A stretch of DNA of 22,651 nt, taken from assembly GCA_046484625.1 (NCBI GenBank), contig JAWOIO010000142.1:1-22651 (forward strand), read 5' to 3'. Of this stretch, positions 7,862-14,753 are shown in pieces. Every line of letters starts with the position of its first letter. The stretch's first letter is position 1. The notes beneath the pieces were generated by a model. It saw only the letters and a list, made by a program, of their open reading frames with translations. It had not been told where the DNA came from and ran no database searches. Position numbers and translations under genes: made by a program. The DNA comes from DASUAO01 sp046484625 (GTDB lineage: Bacteria; Actinomycetota; Acidimicrobiia; IMCC26256; PALSA-555).

Positions 7862-9250
7862 TCACGGCCCCTCGACGTACTCGCCGAGCGTCTGATGGAA
7901 GTGGCGGATCCGGCTCTCCTGGTACTCGCCGAAGTTCACGCGGGAATAGCCCGACGACTTCAGGCCCCGCTGGACACGCGGGAGGTTGGACGCGTCCTGC
8001 TGGAGGATCCCGACGAGCCCGCCGAGCTCGGGAGCGACGTCGAAGCCCTCGTCGATGCCGATCGCGCGCACTGCTGCCGGCGCCGGGCGCGGCTCATCCT
8101 CCGGAACCGGTCGTAGCAGCATGATGTCCATGAGACAGCGGTCGGGTGTGTCGCCGTCGGGCCGGAAGCGGTAGGTGATGCCCTGCAGCACCCCCGCCCA
8201 GGGCGCGAAGTTCGGGAACAGGTAGTACTCGATGGCGTCCAGCATCTCGCTGTCGCTGCGATCCGAGAGGTCGACCCCGAACGCGCCGCCGAGGGCCGAT
8301 CGCATGTTCTCGGCCATGAACTCGCGCGCGGTCGTGCCGTCCGGGACGTCGATGCTCACCGGCTTCCCGCCACTCCCGATCCGCAGCATCGACTCCGCGA
8401 CCTCCTGTTCGGAGGTCTCCTCGGCGACGAACGGGCTGGCGACCGAGAAGGGCGTGATCATCCGGTTGACGTGGCGGACGTTCGGCCAGGTGTCGTACTG
8501 GGTGTTGGCGTCGCCGGTGGACCCGAGGATCTGGGGGTGCGTCGCGATCACGTGATACGACTCGATGAACGCTTCGAGCGCGACCTTCCAGTTGCAGGCG
8601 AACGTCTTGCAGACGCGCACTGCCGCCACCCGGTCCTCGAGGGCCCAGTCGGCGAACTGCCCGGGCAGGTTCTCGAGGTACGACTCGAACGGCTCGGCGT
8701 CGGCGTCCATGTTCACGAACACGAAGCCGCCCCACGTCGCGACGAGGGCTTCGGGAAGCGAGTGCTCCTCGGGGTCGACGTGGGCGAAGTCCCAGTCCGA
8801 GGGGATGCCGACGAGCCGACCGTCGAGGTCCCAGGTCCACCCGTGGAAGGGGCATGCGAAACTTCGGCTGTTCCCCGACTCGGCGCAGAGCGTGGTGCCA
8901 CGGTGCAGGCACGAGTTGTGGAACGCGCGGATCTCGTCGGCCGCGGTGCGCACGATGATCAGCGAGTCGTCGACGATGTCGTAGACCAGATGATCACCGA
9001 CCTCGGGGATGTCCTCCTCGCGACACCCCATCTGCCAGACCCGCCGCCAGAGGCGCTCCACCTCGAGCCGGTGCCAGTCGTAGGACGTGTAACGAGATCG
9101 GTCGACGGGCGCAGTTCCGAGCGGCGCCCGGGAACGTTCTCGCAACGCGGCCGGGACGGGGCGGGTCTCGGCGTCGAGCAGCTCCTGTACCGAGGGTCCC
9201 GGCTGCCGCGGCGGCACGGACGGCCGGTGATCGTCGGTGGTCTGGGCCAT
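7862..9250 (-). CDS. Rieske non-heme iron oxygenase, alpha (catalytic) subunit
   Basis: The 462-residue protein has a Rieske [2Fe-2S] domain with Cys114-x-His116 and Cys133-x2-His136. The C-terminal catalytic domain has FIESYHVIATHP, giving His233 and His238 as iron ligands and Asp419 (QQDASNLP) as the carboxylate. The residue three before His233 is Glu230, where many ring-hydroxylating oxygenases have Asp. ATG 9250 is chosen: the conserved part begins soon after it, and an alternative start at 9298 would sit inside the regulatory palindrome. It would use O2 and electrons from a reductase to hydroxylate or demethylate a substrate. Neither reductase nor ferredoxin nor beta subunit is adjacent, so it probably works as a homo-oligomer with partners encoded elsewhere. 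It heads the Rieske-hydratase-TetR operon. Confidence 0.95.
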   Translation of the reverse strand: MAQTTDDHRPSVPPRQPGPSVQELLDAETRPVPAALRERSRAPLGTAPVDRSRYTSYDWHRLEVERLWRRVWQMGCREEDIPEVGDHLVYDIVDDSLIIVRTAADEIRAFHNSCLHRGTTLCAESGNSRSFACPFHGWTWDLDGRLVGIPSDWDFAHVDPEEHSLPEALVATWGGFVFVNMDADAEPFESYLENLPGQFADWALEDRVAAVRVCKTFACNWKVALEAFIESYHVIATHPQILGSTGDANTQYDTWPNVRHVNRMITPFSVASPFVAEETSEQEVAESMLRIGSGGKPVSIDVPDGTTAREFMAENMRSALGGAFGVDLSDRSDSEMLDAIEYYLFPNFAPWAGVLQGITYRFRPDGDTPDRCLMDIMLLRPVPEDEPRPAPAAVRAIGIDEGFDVAPELGGLVGILQQDASNLPRVQRGLKSSGYSRVNFGEYQESRIRHFHQTLGEYVEGP

Positions 9251-9293
9251 TCCGCACCTCGGGGGGACACGCCTCGTGTGGTCGGAGGCGACC

Positions 9294-9327
9294 GGCATCA
9301 AACTAACCAGCCGGTTAGTTTGATGCC
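9294..9327. promoter_or_regulatory. 34-bp perfect inverted repeat, probable TetR operator
   Basis: The left arm GGCATCAAACTAACC (9294-9308) and right arm GGTTAGTTTGATGCC (9313-9327) are exact reverse complements around a 4-base centre, AGCC. The site lies in the 137-bp region between the divergent starts of the Rieske gene (9250) and the importer binding protein (9388). The A/T-rich arms stand out from the GC-rich surroundings. It is far longer than expected by chance and sits where one repressor could control both operons. The TetR at the end of the Rieske operon is the obvious candidate (inference). Confidence 0.85.
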
Positions 9328-9349
9328 AACACAAGATTGGTGGTTGAAT
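9320..9349 (+). promoter_or_regulatory. Possible promoter of the importer operon
   Basis: TTGATG at 9320-9325 and TTGAAT at 9344-9349 are separated by 18 bases, each matching four of six bases of a sigma-70-like -35 and -10. The -35 lies within the right arm of the inverted repeat, so a bound repressor would block it. The match is modest and actinobacterial promoters are variable. Confidence 0.3.
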
Positions 9350-9352
9350 CAC

Positions 9353-9372
9353 GCCGAGGCCGGGTCCTCGGC
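9353..9372 (+). other. Small hairpin in the leader of the importer operon
   Basis: GCCGAGG (9353-9359) and CCTCGGC (9366-9372) can pair in a 7-bp stem with loop CCGGGT, ending 3 bases before the purine-rich ribosome site. It could affect translation of the binding protein. In DNA this GC-rich such stems also arise by chance. Confidence 0.35.
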
Positions 9373-9375
9373 CAC

Positions 9376-9383
9376 GGGGGGAG
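9376..9383 (+). promoter_or_regulatory. Ribosome binding site deciding the binding-protein start
   Basis: GGGGGGAG lies 4 bases before ATG 9388. The signal peptide begins directly at that ATG, so it is favoured over a TTG at 9337 that would add 17 polar residues ahead of the signal. Confidence 0.6.
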
Positions 9384-9387
9384 CACC

Positions 9388-10602
9388 ATGGGACGGCACC
9401 GTTGGACGCGCACAGTTGGCGCGTTGTTGGTCACCACGAGCCTCGTTGCCGCGAGTGGTGCGGCTGCGGGTGCGAGCCGAGCGGCGCAGCCGACCGGCGA
9501 GCCGTTCGTGGTCGGGATCGTCAACAGCGAGGGCTCCCCGGGCCTGGACTTCCCCGACTTCACCGAGGGCTACGAGGGCGGTGCCCTGTACGCCAACAAG
9601 GAGCTCGACGGCTTCGGAGGCCGCCCGGTCGAGCTCGAGGTGTGCAAGGTCAGCGGAACGCCCGAGTCGTCGCAGCAGTGCTCGCAGCAGCTCGTCCAGG
9701 CGCAGGTCGACATGGTCCTCGTGGGACTCGACGTGTTCACCGACTTCACGACGTTCGAGGCCGCCGGGATCCCCGTGATCGGCACGATCCCGATCCTCCC
9801 CGGCGACTACACGCAGACGACCGCGTTCACCACGGGCGGGAACCTCTCCATCATGACCGCGATGGTGAGCGTCGCGAAGAACGACCTCGACGCGAAGACG
9901 GTCGGGCTCGTCAGCACCGACAACGCGGCCGGCAACGTCGGCCTCGCGCTGATGGAAGGATCCCTCGACAAGGCCGGCATCGCGTACACCACCGTCAAGG
10001 GTGGCGACAACGAGACCGACGCCGGCTATCAGGGCCTCGTGCGCCAGGCTACGGAAGGGAACCCCGATCTCCTGATCTCCCTCTACTCGGGGCCGGGCTG
10101 CGTCGGGACGATGCGAGCGCGAGCCGCTCTCGGCCTCGACATCCCCGCGATGGCCATCGCGATCTGCGCCACGACCGACGTCCTCGACGCGGCCGGTGAC
10201 GACGCGACCGGCTGGGTGATCGGCGGGGCCGGCGAGCAGAACACCGCCACGGAGAAGAAGATCAAGAAGTACATCGCAAAGGTCCAGGGCGTGCCCACCA
10301 AGAAGGCGAACACGGGTGGCTTCGCGGTGATCGGGTTCACGGCGATCGCGAGCGTCGCCGAGACCGCGGGGCGTCTCGCGGAGTCGGGCGGCGAGATCAC
10401 CGGGCCCGCGATCTTCGAGGCCTTCACGACCGCCAAGGGTGAGAGCCTCTGGGGCGGCGGACAACCCTACGAGTGCGGTCAGGTCGCGGAGTACCCCGCC
10501 GTCTGCGCGTTCGAGATCCCGTTCAGCCAGGTCAACGCCAAGGGCAAGCTGAAGCCATACCTCGACGGCGAGTTCGTCAACGGGATCGAGTACCTGCCCT
10601 GA
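9388..10602 (+). CDS. ABC transporter substrate-binding protein, branched-chain amino acid type
   Basis: The 404-residue product begins with a Sec-type signal peptide (MGRHRWTRTVGALLVTTSLV then an Ala/Gly-rich cleavage region, about 1-31). A periplasmic-binding-protein type 1 domain starting PFVVGIVNSEGSPG follows. No lipobox cysteine is present in the signal, unusual for a binding protein of a cell with one membrane. The mature part has six cysteines (in EVCKV, QQCSQ, PGCVG, AICAT, YECGQ, AVCAF), enough for three disulfides. It is followed by permease and ATPase genes of the Liv type, so it delivers substrate to that importer outside the cell membrane. Liv-type systems in catabolic clusters carry aromatic acids, amides or other organic acids as often as amino acids, so the ligand is open. 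Confidence 0.93.
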   Translation: MGRHRWTRTVGALLVTTSLVAASGAAAGASRAAQPTGEPFVVGIVNSEGSPGLDFPDFTEGYEGGALYANKELDGFGGRPVELEVCKVSGTPESSQQCSQQLVQAQVDMVLVGLDVFTDFTTFEAAGIPVIGTIPILPGDYTQTTAFTTGGNLSIMTAMVSVAKNDLDAKTVGLVSTDNAAGNVGLALMEGSLDKAGIAYTTVKGGDNETDAGYQGLVRQATEGNPDLLISLYSGPGCVGTMRARAALGLDIPAMAIAICATTDVLDAAGDDATGWVIGGAGEQNTATEKKIKKYIAKVQGVPTKKANTGGFAVIGFTAIASVAETAGRLAESGGEITGPAIFEAFTTAKGESLWGGGQPYECGQVAEYPAVCAFEIPFSQVNAKGKLKPYLDGEFVNGIEYLP

Positions 10603-10638
10603 TCCGAACGCGCCGCCCCTGATGTCCGTGCCCACCCG

Positions 10639-12684
10639 GTGACCGATTACGCGTTCTATCTGCTCCTCGGCTCGGGCGCGGGAGCCGTCATCGCGATCCT
10701 CGGCCTCGGGATCGTGCTCACCTACCGCGGGTCGGGCGTCGTCAACTTCGCGCACGGCGCGATCGCGACGTGGGTCGCGTACGTGTTCGTCGACCTGCGC
10801 CTCACCGGCGACTACGCGCTGCCCTTCCCGGGGCTCCCGGCGCGGGTGCACCTCGGCGAGTCGGTGGCGTTCGTCCCCGCCCTGCTCCTCGCACTGACGA
10901 CCGCTGCCGTTCTGGGGTTCCTCATCTACGTACTGGTGTTCCGCCCGCTGCGCACTGCGCCCGCGCTCGCCAAGGTCGTGGCATCGGTGGGGGTCCTCAT
11001 CGCGATCATCGCGATTGTGCAGATCCGCTTCGACGCCACCACCGTGTCGGTTGCCAAGATCCTCCCGTCCGAGCCGGTGACCATCGCCGAGAACCTCACG
11101 ATCCCCCGCGACGGCCTCTGGCTCGGCGCGATCGCGATCGCGATCGCCGCCGTGCTGTGGGCGGTGTACCGGTTCACCCGCTTCGGACTGGCCACGCGGG
11201 CAGCAGCCGAGGACGAACAGGGGGCGATCACGCTCGGCTTCTCCCCCGACGCCCTCGCGGCAGTCAACTGGACCGTCGCCGCGCTGCTCGCGGGCCTCGT
11301 CGGGATCCTGGGGTCTCCCCTGACGCAGCTCACCCCGCTGCTCTTCACCACGCTCTTCCTCGTCCCCGCACTCGGCGCGGCTCTGATCGGCCGGTTCACC
11401 TCCTTCGGGATCACCTGCGCGGCCGGGATCGCGATCGGGATGATCCAGTCGGCGTTCCTCCAGATCCAGCTCGACGTGACCTGGTGGCCCCAGATCGGGG
11501 CGCGCGAAGGGCTGCCCTTCATCGCAATCGTGATCGCACTGATCGTTCTCGGAAAGCGATTGCCCACACGCGGCTCGCTCGAGTTCGCGCGCCTTCCGCG
11601 TTCCCCTGCGCCGCACGCGAACGCGCTCACGATCGCCTTGCCGGCCGCCGCGACGATCCTTGCCTTCTTCGTGTTGCCGGGAGGGTGGCGCATCGCGCTG
11701 CTCACCAGCGTCATCGCGACGGTGCTCGCGCTGTCTCTGGTCGTGCTCACCGGCTTCGTCGGCCAGATCTCGCTCGCGCAGATGGCGTTCGCCGGGATCG
11801 CCGGATTCGCGCTCGCTCGCTTCGCGGGGCGGATGGACATCCCGTTCCCGATCGCCCCCTTTCTCGCCGCGTTGGTCGCCACCGTGTTCGGAGTAGTGGT
11901 GGGGCTCCCGGCGTTGCGGGTTCGTGGCATCAACCTCGCGATCGTGACCCTCGCGGGTGGTGTGGCCATCCAGGAGTTCGTGTTCAAGAACCCCGACTAC
12001 ACGGGGAGCATCGGCGGCGGCGGGGTGCGGATCCCCAGCCCGAAGATCTTCGGCCTCGACCTGGGGCTCACGACGGAGGGCGATCTGTTCCGACCGGAGT
12101 TCGGTGTGCTCGTCACCCTGGTGCTCGCGGTCCTCACCGTCGTCGTCGTGAACCTTCGGCGCGGAACGCTGGGGAGACGCATGCTCGCAGTGCGGGCCAA
12201 CGAACGCGCCGCTGCGGCAGCGGGCATCAACGTCGCCACGACCAAGCTCGTGGCGTTCGCGATCTCCGCCTTCATCGCCGGCGTCGGCGGAACGCTCATC
12301 GGCTACCGGTTCGGGACCATCTCGGATGCCAGCTACGGGATCTTCGCGTCGCTCACCGTGTTGGCGTTCGCGTACATCGGCGGGATCGCGAGCGTCGGCG
12401 GCGCCCTCCTCGCGGGGCTCGTCACCGCCGGGGGCCTGCTGTTCTACGGCATCCAGCAGCTGACCGGCGGGACCGGCACGGGCGGCGGGAACACCGAGCT
12501 GTTCATCGGCGGGGTCGCGCTCGTCGTCACCGCCGTGGCGAACCCCGAGGGTCTCATCGGTGCGCTGCGCGGCCGCGGTCGGGGTCGTGCCCGGGCGTCG
12601 CAGGACCCCCGCGCGTCCTCCGAAGCGCGGGCATCCACACCCGATCGCCCAGCATCCGGTCCGGGGATCGAGGTCCCCGGGTGA
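10639..12684 (+). CDS. Fused LivH-LivM ABC transporter permease
   Basis: One 681-residue membrane protein carries both Liv permease halves. Residues about 1-310 match LivH, with YRGSGVVNFAHGAIA near the start and the cytoplasmic-loop segment TRAAAEDEQGAITLGF (about 190-205). Residues about 330-650 match LivM, with LVVLTGFVGQISLAQMAFAG and RRMLAVRANERAAAAAGIN. Each half has multiple hydrophobic segments. The tail after about 640 is a charged, Arg/Ala/Ser/Pro-rich stretch. The GTG at 10639 is the only sensible start: the frame is closed by the TGA of the preceding gene at 10600-10602, and the ribosome site is poor. The stop overlaps the LivG start by 4 bp. As a single chain it would supply the whole transmembrane pore of the importer. 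Confidence 0.93.
   Translation: MTDYAFYLLLGSGAGAVIAILGLGIVLTYRGSGVVNFAHGAIATWVAYVFVDLRLTGDYALPFPGLPARVHLGESVAFVPALLLALTTAAVLGFLIYVLVFRPLRTAPALAKVVASVGVLIAIIAIVQIRFDATTVSVAKILPSEPVTIAENLTIPRDGLWLGAIAIAIAAVLWAVYRFTRFGLATRAAAEDEQGAITLGFSPDALAAVNWTVAALLAGLVGILGSPLTQLTPLLFTTLFLVPALGAALIGRFTSFGITCAAGIAIGMIQSAFLQIQLDVTWWPQIGAREGLPFIAIVIALIVLGKRLPTRGSLEFARLPRSPAPHANALTIALPAAATILAFFVLPGGWRIALLTSVIATVLALSLVVLTGFVGQISLAQMAFAGIAGFALARFAGRMDIPFPIAPFLAALVATVFGVVVGLPALRVRGINLAIVTLAGGVAIQEFVFKNPDYTGSIGGGGVRIPSPKIFGLDLGLTTEGDLFRPEFGVLVTLVLAVLTVVVVNLRRGTLGRRMLAVRANERAAAAAGINVATTKLVAFAISAFIAGVGGTLIGYRFGTISDASYGIFASLTVLAFAYIGGIASVGGALLAGLVTAGGLLFYGIQQLTGGTGTGGGNTELFIGGVALVVTAVANPEGLIGALRGRGRGRARASQDPRASSEARASTPDRPASGPGIEVPG
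12661..12680 (+). other. Hairpin directly before the LivG start
   Basis: CCGGGGA (12661-12667) and TCCCCGG (12674-12680) form a perfect 7-bp stem with loop TCGAGG, ending at the base before GTG 12681. It occupies the region where a ribosome site would be. A ribosome finishing the permease gene would melt it, so it may enforce coupled translation of LivG (inference). Confidence 0.45.
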
Positions 12685-13451
12685 GCGAGCTCTTGGACTG
12701 CCGCGAGATCTCCGTCGAGTACGGAGGTGTCCGAGCGGTCGACAACGCCACGGTGTCGGTCTCCTCGGGCCAGCTCGTCGGGCTCATCGGGCCGAACGGT
12801 GCCGGCAAGACGACGCTCGTCGACGCGATCTCGGGCTTCGTCCCGACGAGCACCGGGACGATCACGTTCGACGGTCACGACCTGGCCCGGCGAGGTCCGC
12901 ACCAGCGGGCACGGCTCGGGCTCGTGCGGACGTTCCAGTCCCTCGAGCTGTTCGACGACCTCTCCGTGCGCGACAACCTGCTCGCGGCCTCGGAACGGCC
13001 ATCGTGGTGGCACCTCGCGAGCGAGCTGCTCCGGCCTCGCGTCGATGCGAGCGCCGCCGCGGCGGTCGACGCCGCACTCGCGGCGCTCGACATCGCCGAC
13101 CTCGCGGACCGCAGTCCCGACGAGATCTCCCAGGGCCAGCGGAAGCTGGTCGGGGTGGCACGCGCGGTGGCCGCACGACCGAAGCTGCTGCTGCTCGACG
13201 AGCCGGCTTCGGGGCTCGACACCGACGAGAGCGCACGGCTCGGCGCTCGGCTCCGCGATCTCTGTGCCGGAGGCATCACGATCCTGCTCGTCGATCACGA
13301 CATGGGCCTCGTACTCGAGGTGTGCGACTACCTGTTCGTGGTCGACTTCGGGCGGATCCTCGCCGAAGGACCGCCGACCGAGATCCGGGCCGACCGTGCG
13401 GTCATCGAGGCCTACCTCGGCGAACGCATGAGCGACGAGGCTCCCTCGTGA
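12681..13451 (+). CDS. ABC transporter ATP-binding protein, LivG type
   Basis: The 256-residue ATPase has Walker A GPNGAGKTT (about 38-46), a Q-loop in LVRTFQSLELFDDLSV typical of LivG, a signature reading ISQGQRKLVGVARA, Walker B LLLLDEPASGLD and the switch His in LLVDHDMGLV. GTG 12681 overlaps the permease stop (GTGA). The end overlaps the LivF start in the same way. It energises import by the fused permease together with LivF, on the cytoplasmic face. Confidence 0.95.
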   Translation: MSELLDCREISVEYGGVRAVDNATVSVSSGQLVGLIGPNGAGKTTLVDAISGFVPTSTGTITFDGHDLARRGPHQRARLGLVRTFQSLELFDDLSVRDNLLAASERPSWWHLASELLRPRVDASAAAAVDAALAALDIADLADRSPDEISQGQRKLVGVARAVAARPKLLLLDEPASGLDTDESARLGARLRDLCAGGITILLVDHDMGLVLEVCDYLFVVDFGRILAEGPPTEIRADRAVIEAYLGERMSDEAPS

Positions 13452-14158
13452 GCGCGCTGCTCGAGGCCACCGGGCTCTTCGCGGGATACCACGGCGTCTC
13501 CGTCGTACGGAACCTCGACCTGCGCGTCGAGCCCGGCGAGGTGGTCGCCCTGCTCGGGCCCAACGGTGCCGGCAAGACCACGACGTTGCTGACCCTGTCG
13601 GGGCTCCTCCCCTTGATCGAGGGCTCCGTCACCGTCCTCGGCGAGCCGGTCAACCCGACCCGTGCCCATCGGATCGCCCGGCGCGGGCTCGCCCATGTCC
13701 TCGAGGGTCGCGGCCTCTTCTTCGGCCTCACGGTCGGCGAGAACCTTCGCCTCGGCCGGCCTCGTTCGGCATCGGAACTACGACGCGCGCTCGACTACTT
13801 CCCCGCGCTCGCACCGATCCTCGACCGGCGCGCCGGCCTGTTGTCCGGCGGCGAGCAGCAGATGCTCGCGCTGGCCCGTGCGCTCGTGGGGGGCCCCAGG
13901 TTGATCCTCATCGACGAGCTGAGCCTGGGGCTCGCGCCCATCATCGTCGAGAATCTGCTGCCACTGATCCGGACGATCGCCCACGAGACCGGTGCCGGTG
14001 TCCTGCTCGTCGAGCAGCACGTCCACCTCGCGCTCGAGGTGTCCGACCGCGCGTACGTGATGGTGCACGGCGAGGTCGGCATCGAGGCAGACTCGGCCGA
14101 GCTCGTCGGCCGCCGTGACCTGCTCGAGGTGAGCTACCTCGGCGAGACCGCGCTCTGA
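13448..14158 (+). CDS. ABC transporter ATP-binding protein, LivF type
   Basis: The 236-residue protein has Walker A GPNGAGKTTT (about 37-46), GLAHVLEGRGLFFGLTVGENL characteristic of LivF, signature LLSGGEQQMLALARAL, Walker B LILIDELSLGLAP and LLVEQHVHLALEVSDRAYVM. Leu replaces the common Pro in the DExSLGL motif. GTG 13448 overlaps the LivG stop by 4 bp. With LivG it forms the ATPase pair of the importer. The next gene follows after 15 bp with a strong AGGAGG site. Confidence 0.95.
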   Translation: MSALLEATGLFAGYHGVSVVRNLDLRVEPGEVVALLGPNGAGKTTTLLTLSGLLPLIEGSVTVLGEPVNPTRAHRIARRGLAHVLEGRGLFFGLTVGENLRLGRPRSASELRRALDYFPALAPILDRRAGLLSGGEQQMLALARALVGGPRLILIDELSLGLAPIIVENLLPLIRTIAHETGAGVLLVEQHVHLALEVSDRAYVMVHGEVGIEADSAELVGRRDLLEVSYLGETAL

Positions 14159-14173
14159 CCAACAGGAGGAACC

Positions 14174-14698
14174 ATGGCCGGCACCGAACACGCCTTCGAG
14201 GACCTGCGCGAGTACCGACTCGAACCGGCCGACGAGGAGGCGCTGCTGCTCGAGCAGACGGAGTGCACGTTCATCTGGGCCAATCGTGAGGGATGGCCGG
14301 TCGGTGTGATCATGGCGTACCTCTGGCGTGACGGGCGCTTCTGGCTCACCGCCGCGGCCGGACGCGCGCGGGTCAAGGCGGTCCGCCGTGACCCACGCGT
14401 CTCGGTCTGCGTGTCATCCATCGGCACGACCCAGGGCATGCAGCGCACGGTGACGTACAAGGGCATGTGCAAGGTGCTCGACGACGCCGAGACCAAGGCG
14501 TGGTTCTACCCCGCGCTCGCCGCCGCACTGATCCCGGGCGACCAGCGCTTCCAGCAGGGCTTCGCACGGTTCCTGGACTCGCCGGACCGCGTGGTCCTGG
14601 AGGTCGAGCCGGGCCAGCGGATCGACCACGACGGGGTGAAGATGCTCAAGGCGACCCTGGCCTGGATCGCCGAAGAAGAGGCGGCAGGGGCCGGATGA
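14174..14698 (+). CDS. Pyridoxamine 5'-phosphate oxidase-like split-barrel protein
   Basis: The 174-residue protein resembles the PNPOx-like split beta-barrel (FMN or F420-binding) family. An N-terminal helix is followed by CTFIWANREGWPVGVIMAYLWRDGRFWLT (about 33-61), then AGRARVKAVRRDPRVSVCVSS and YKGMCKVLDD. Members bind a flavin or deazaflavin and act as small reductases, oxidases or cofactor-binding proteins; the reaction here cannot be told. ATG 14174 has AGGAGG 5 bases upstream. It sits between the importer ATPases and an acyl-CoA synthetase on one transcript, which suggests it acts on the imported compound or its CoA ester (inference). F420 use is plausible because an LLM-class enzyme lies downstream. 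Confidence 0.8.
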   Translation: MAGTEHAFEDLREYRLEPADEEALLLEQTECTFIWANREGWPVGVIMAYLWRDGRFWLTAAAGRARVKAVRRDPRVSVCVSSIGTTQGMQRTVTYKGMCKVLDDAETKAWFYPALAAALIPGDQRFQQGFARFLDSPDRVVLEVEPGQRIDHDGVKMLKATLAWIAEEEAAGAG

Positions 14699-14753
14699 GC
14701 CGGGTCGCCGCCCGGACCGACGACTGGACCGACGACCGGAGAGGACGCACGCC

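Noticed and set aside
9251..9352. Upstream starts for the Rieske gene at 9352 and 9298
   Set aside because: They would place coding sequence across the 34-bp palindrome; the added residues are not family-like and ATG 9250 fits better.
11126..11148. Repeated GCGATC units resembling the cyanobacterial HIP1 element
   Set aside because: It falls inside the permease gene and simply encodes an alternating Ala-Ile membrane segment; it does not recur elsewhere.
9349..11616. Open frame of 755 codons on the - strand across the binding protein and permease
   Set aside because: Its Arg/Asp/Glu-rich, domain-free translation is the shadow of two well-supported genes on the other strand.
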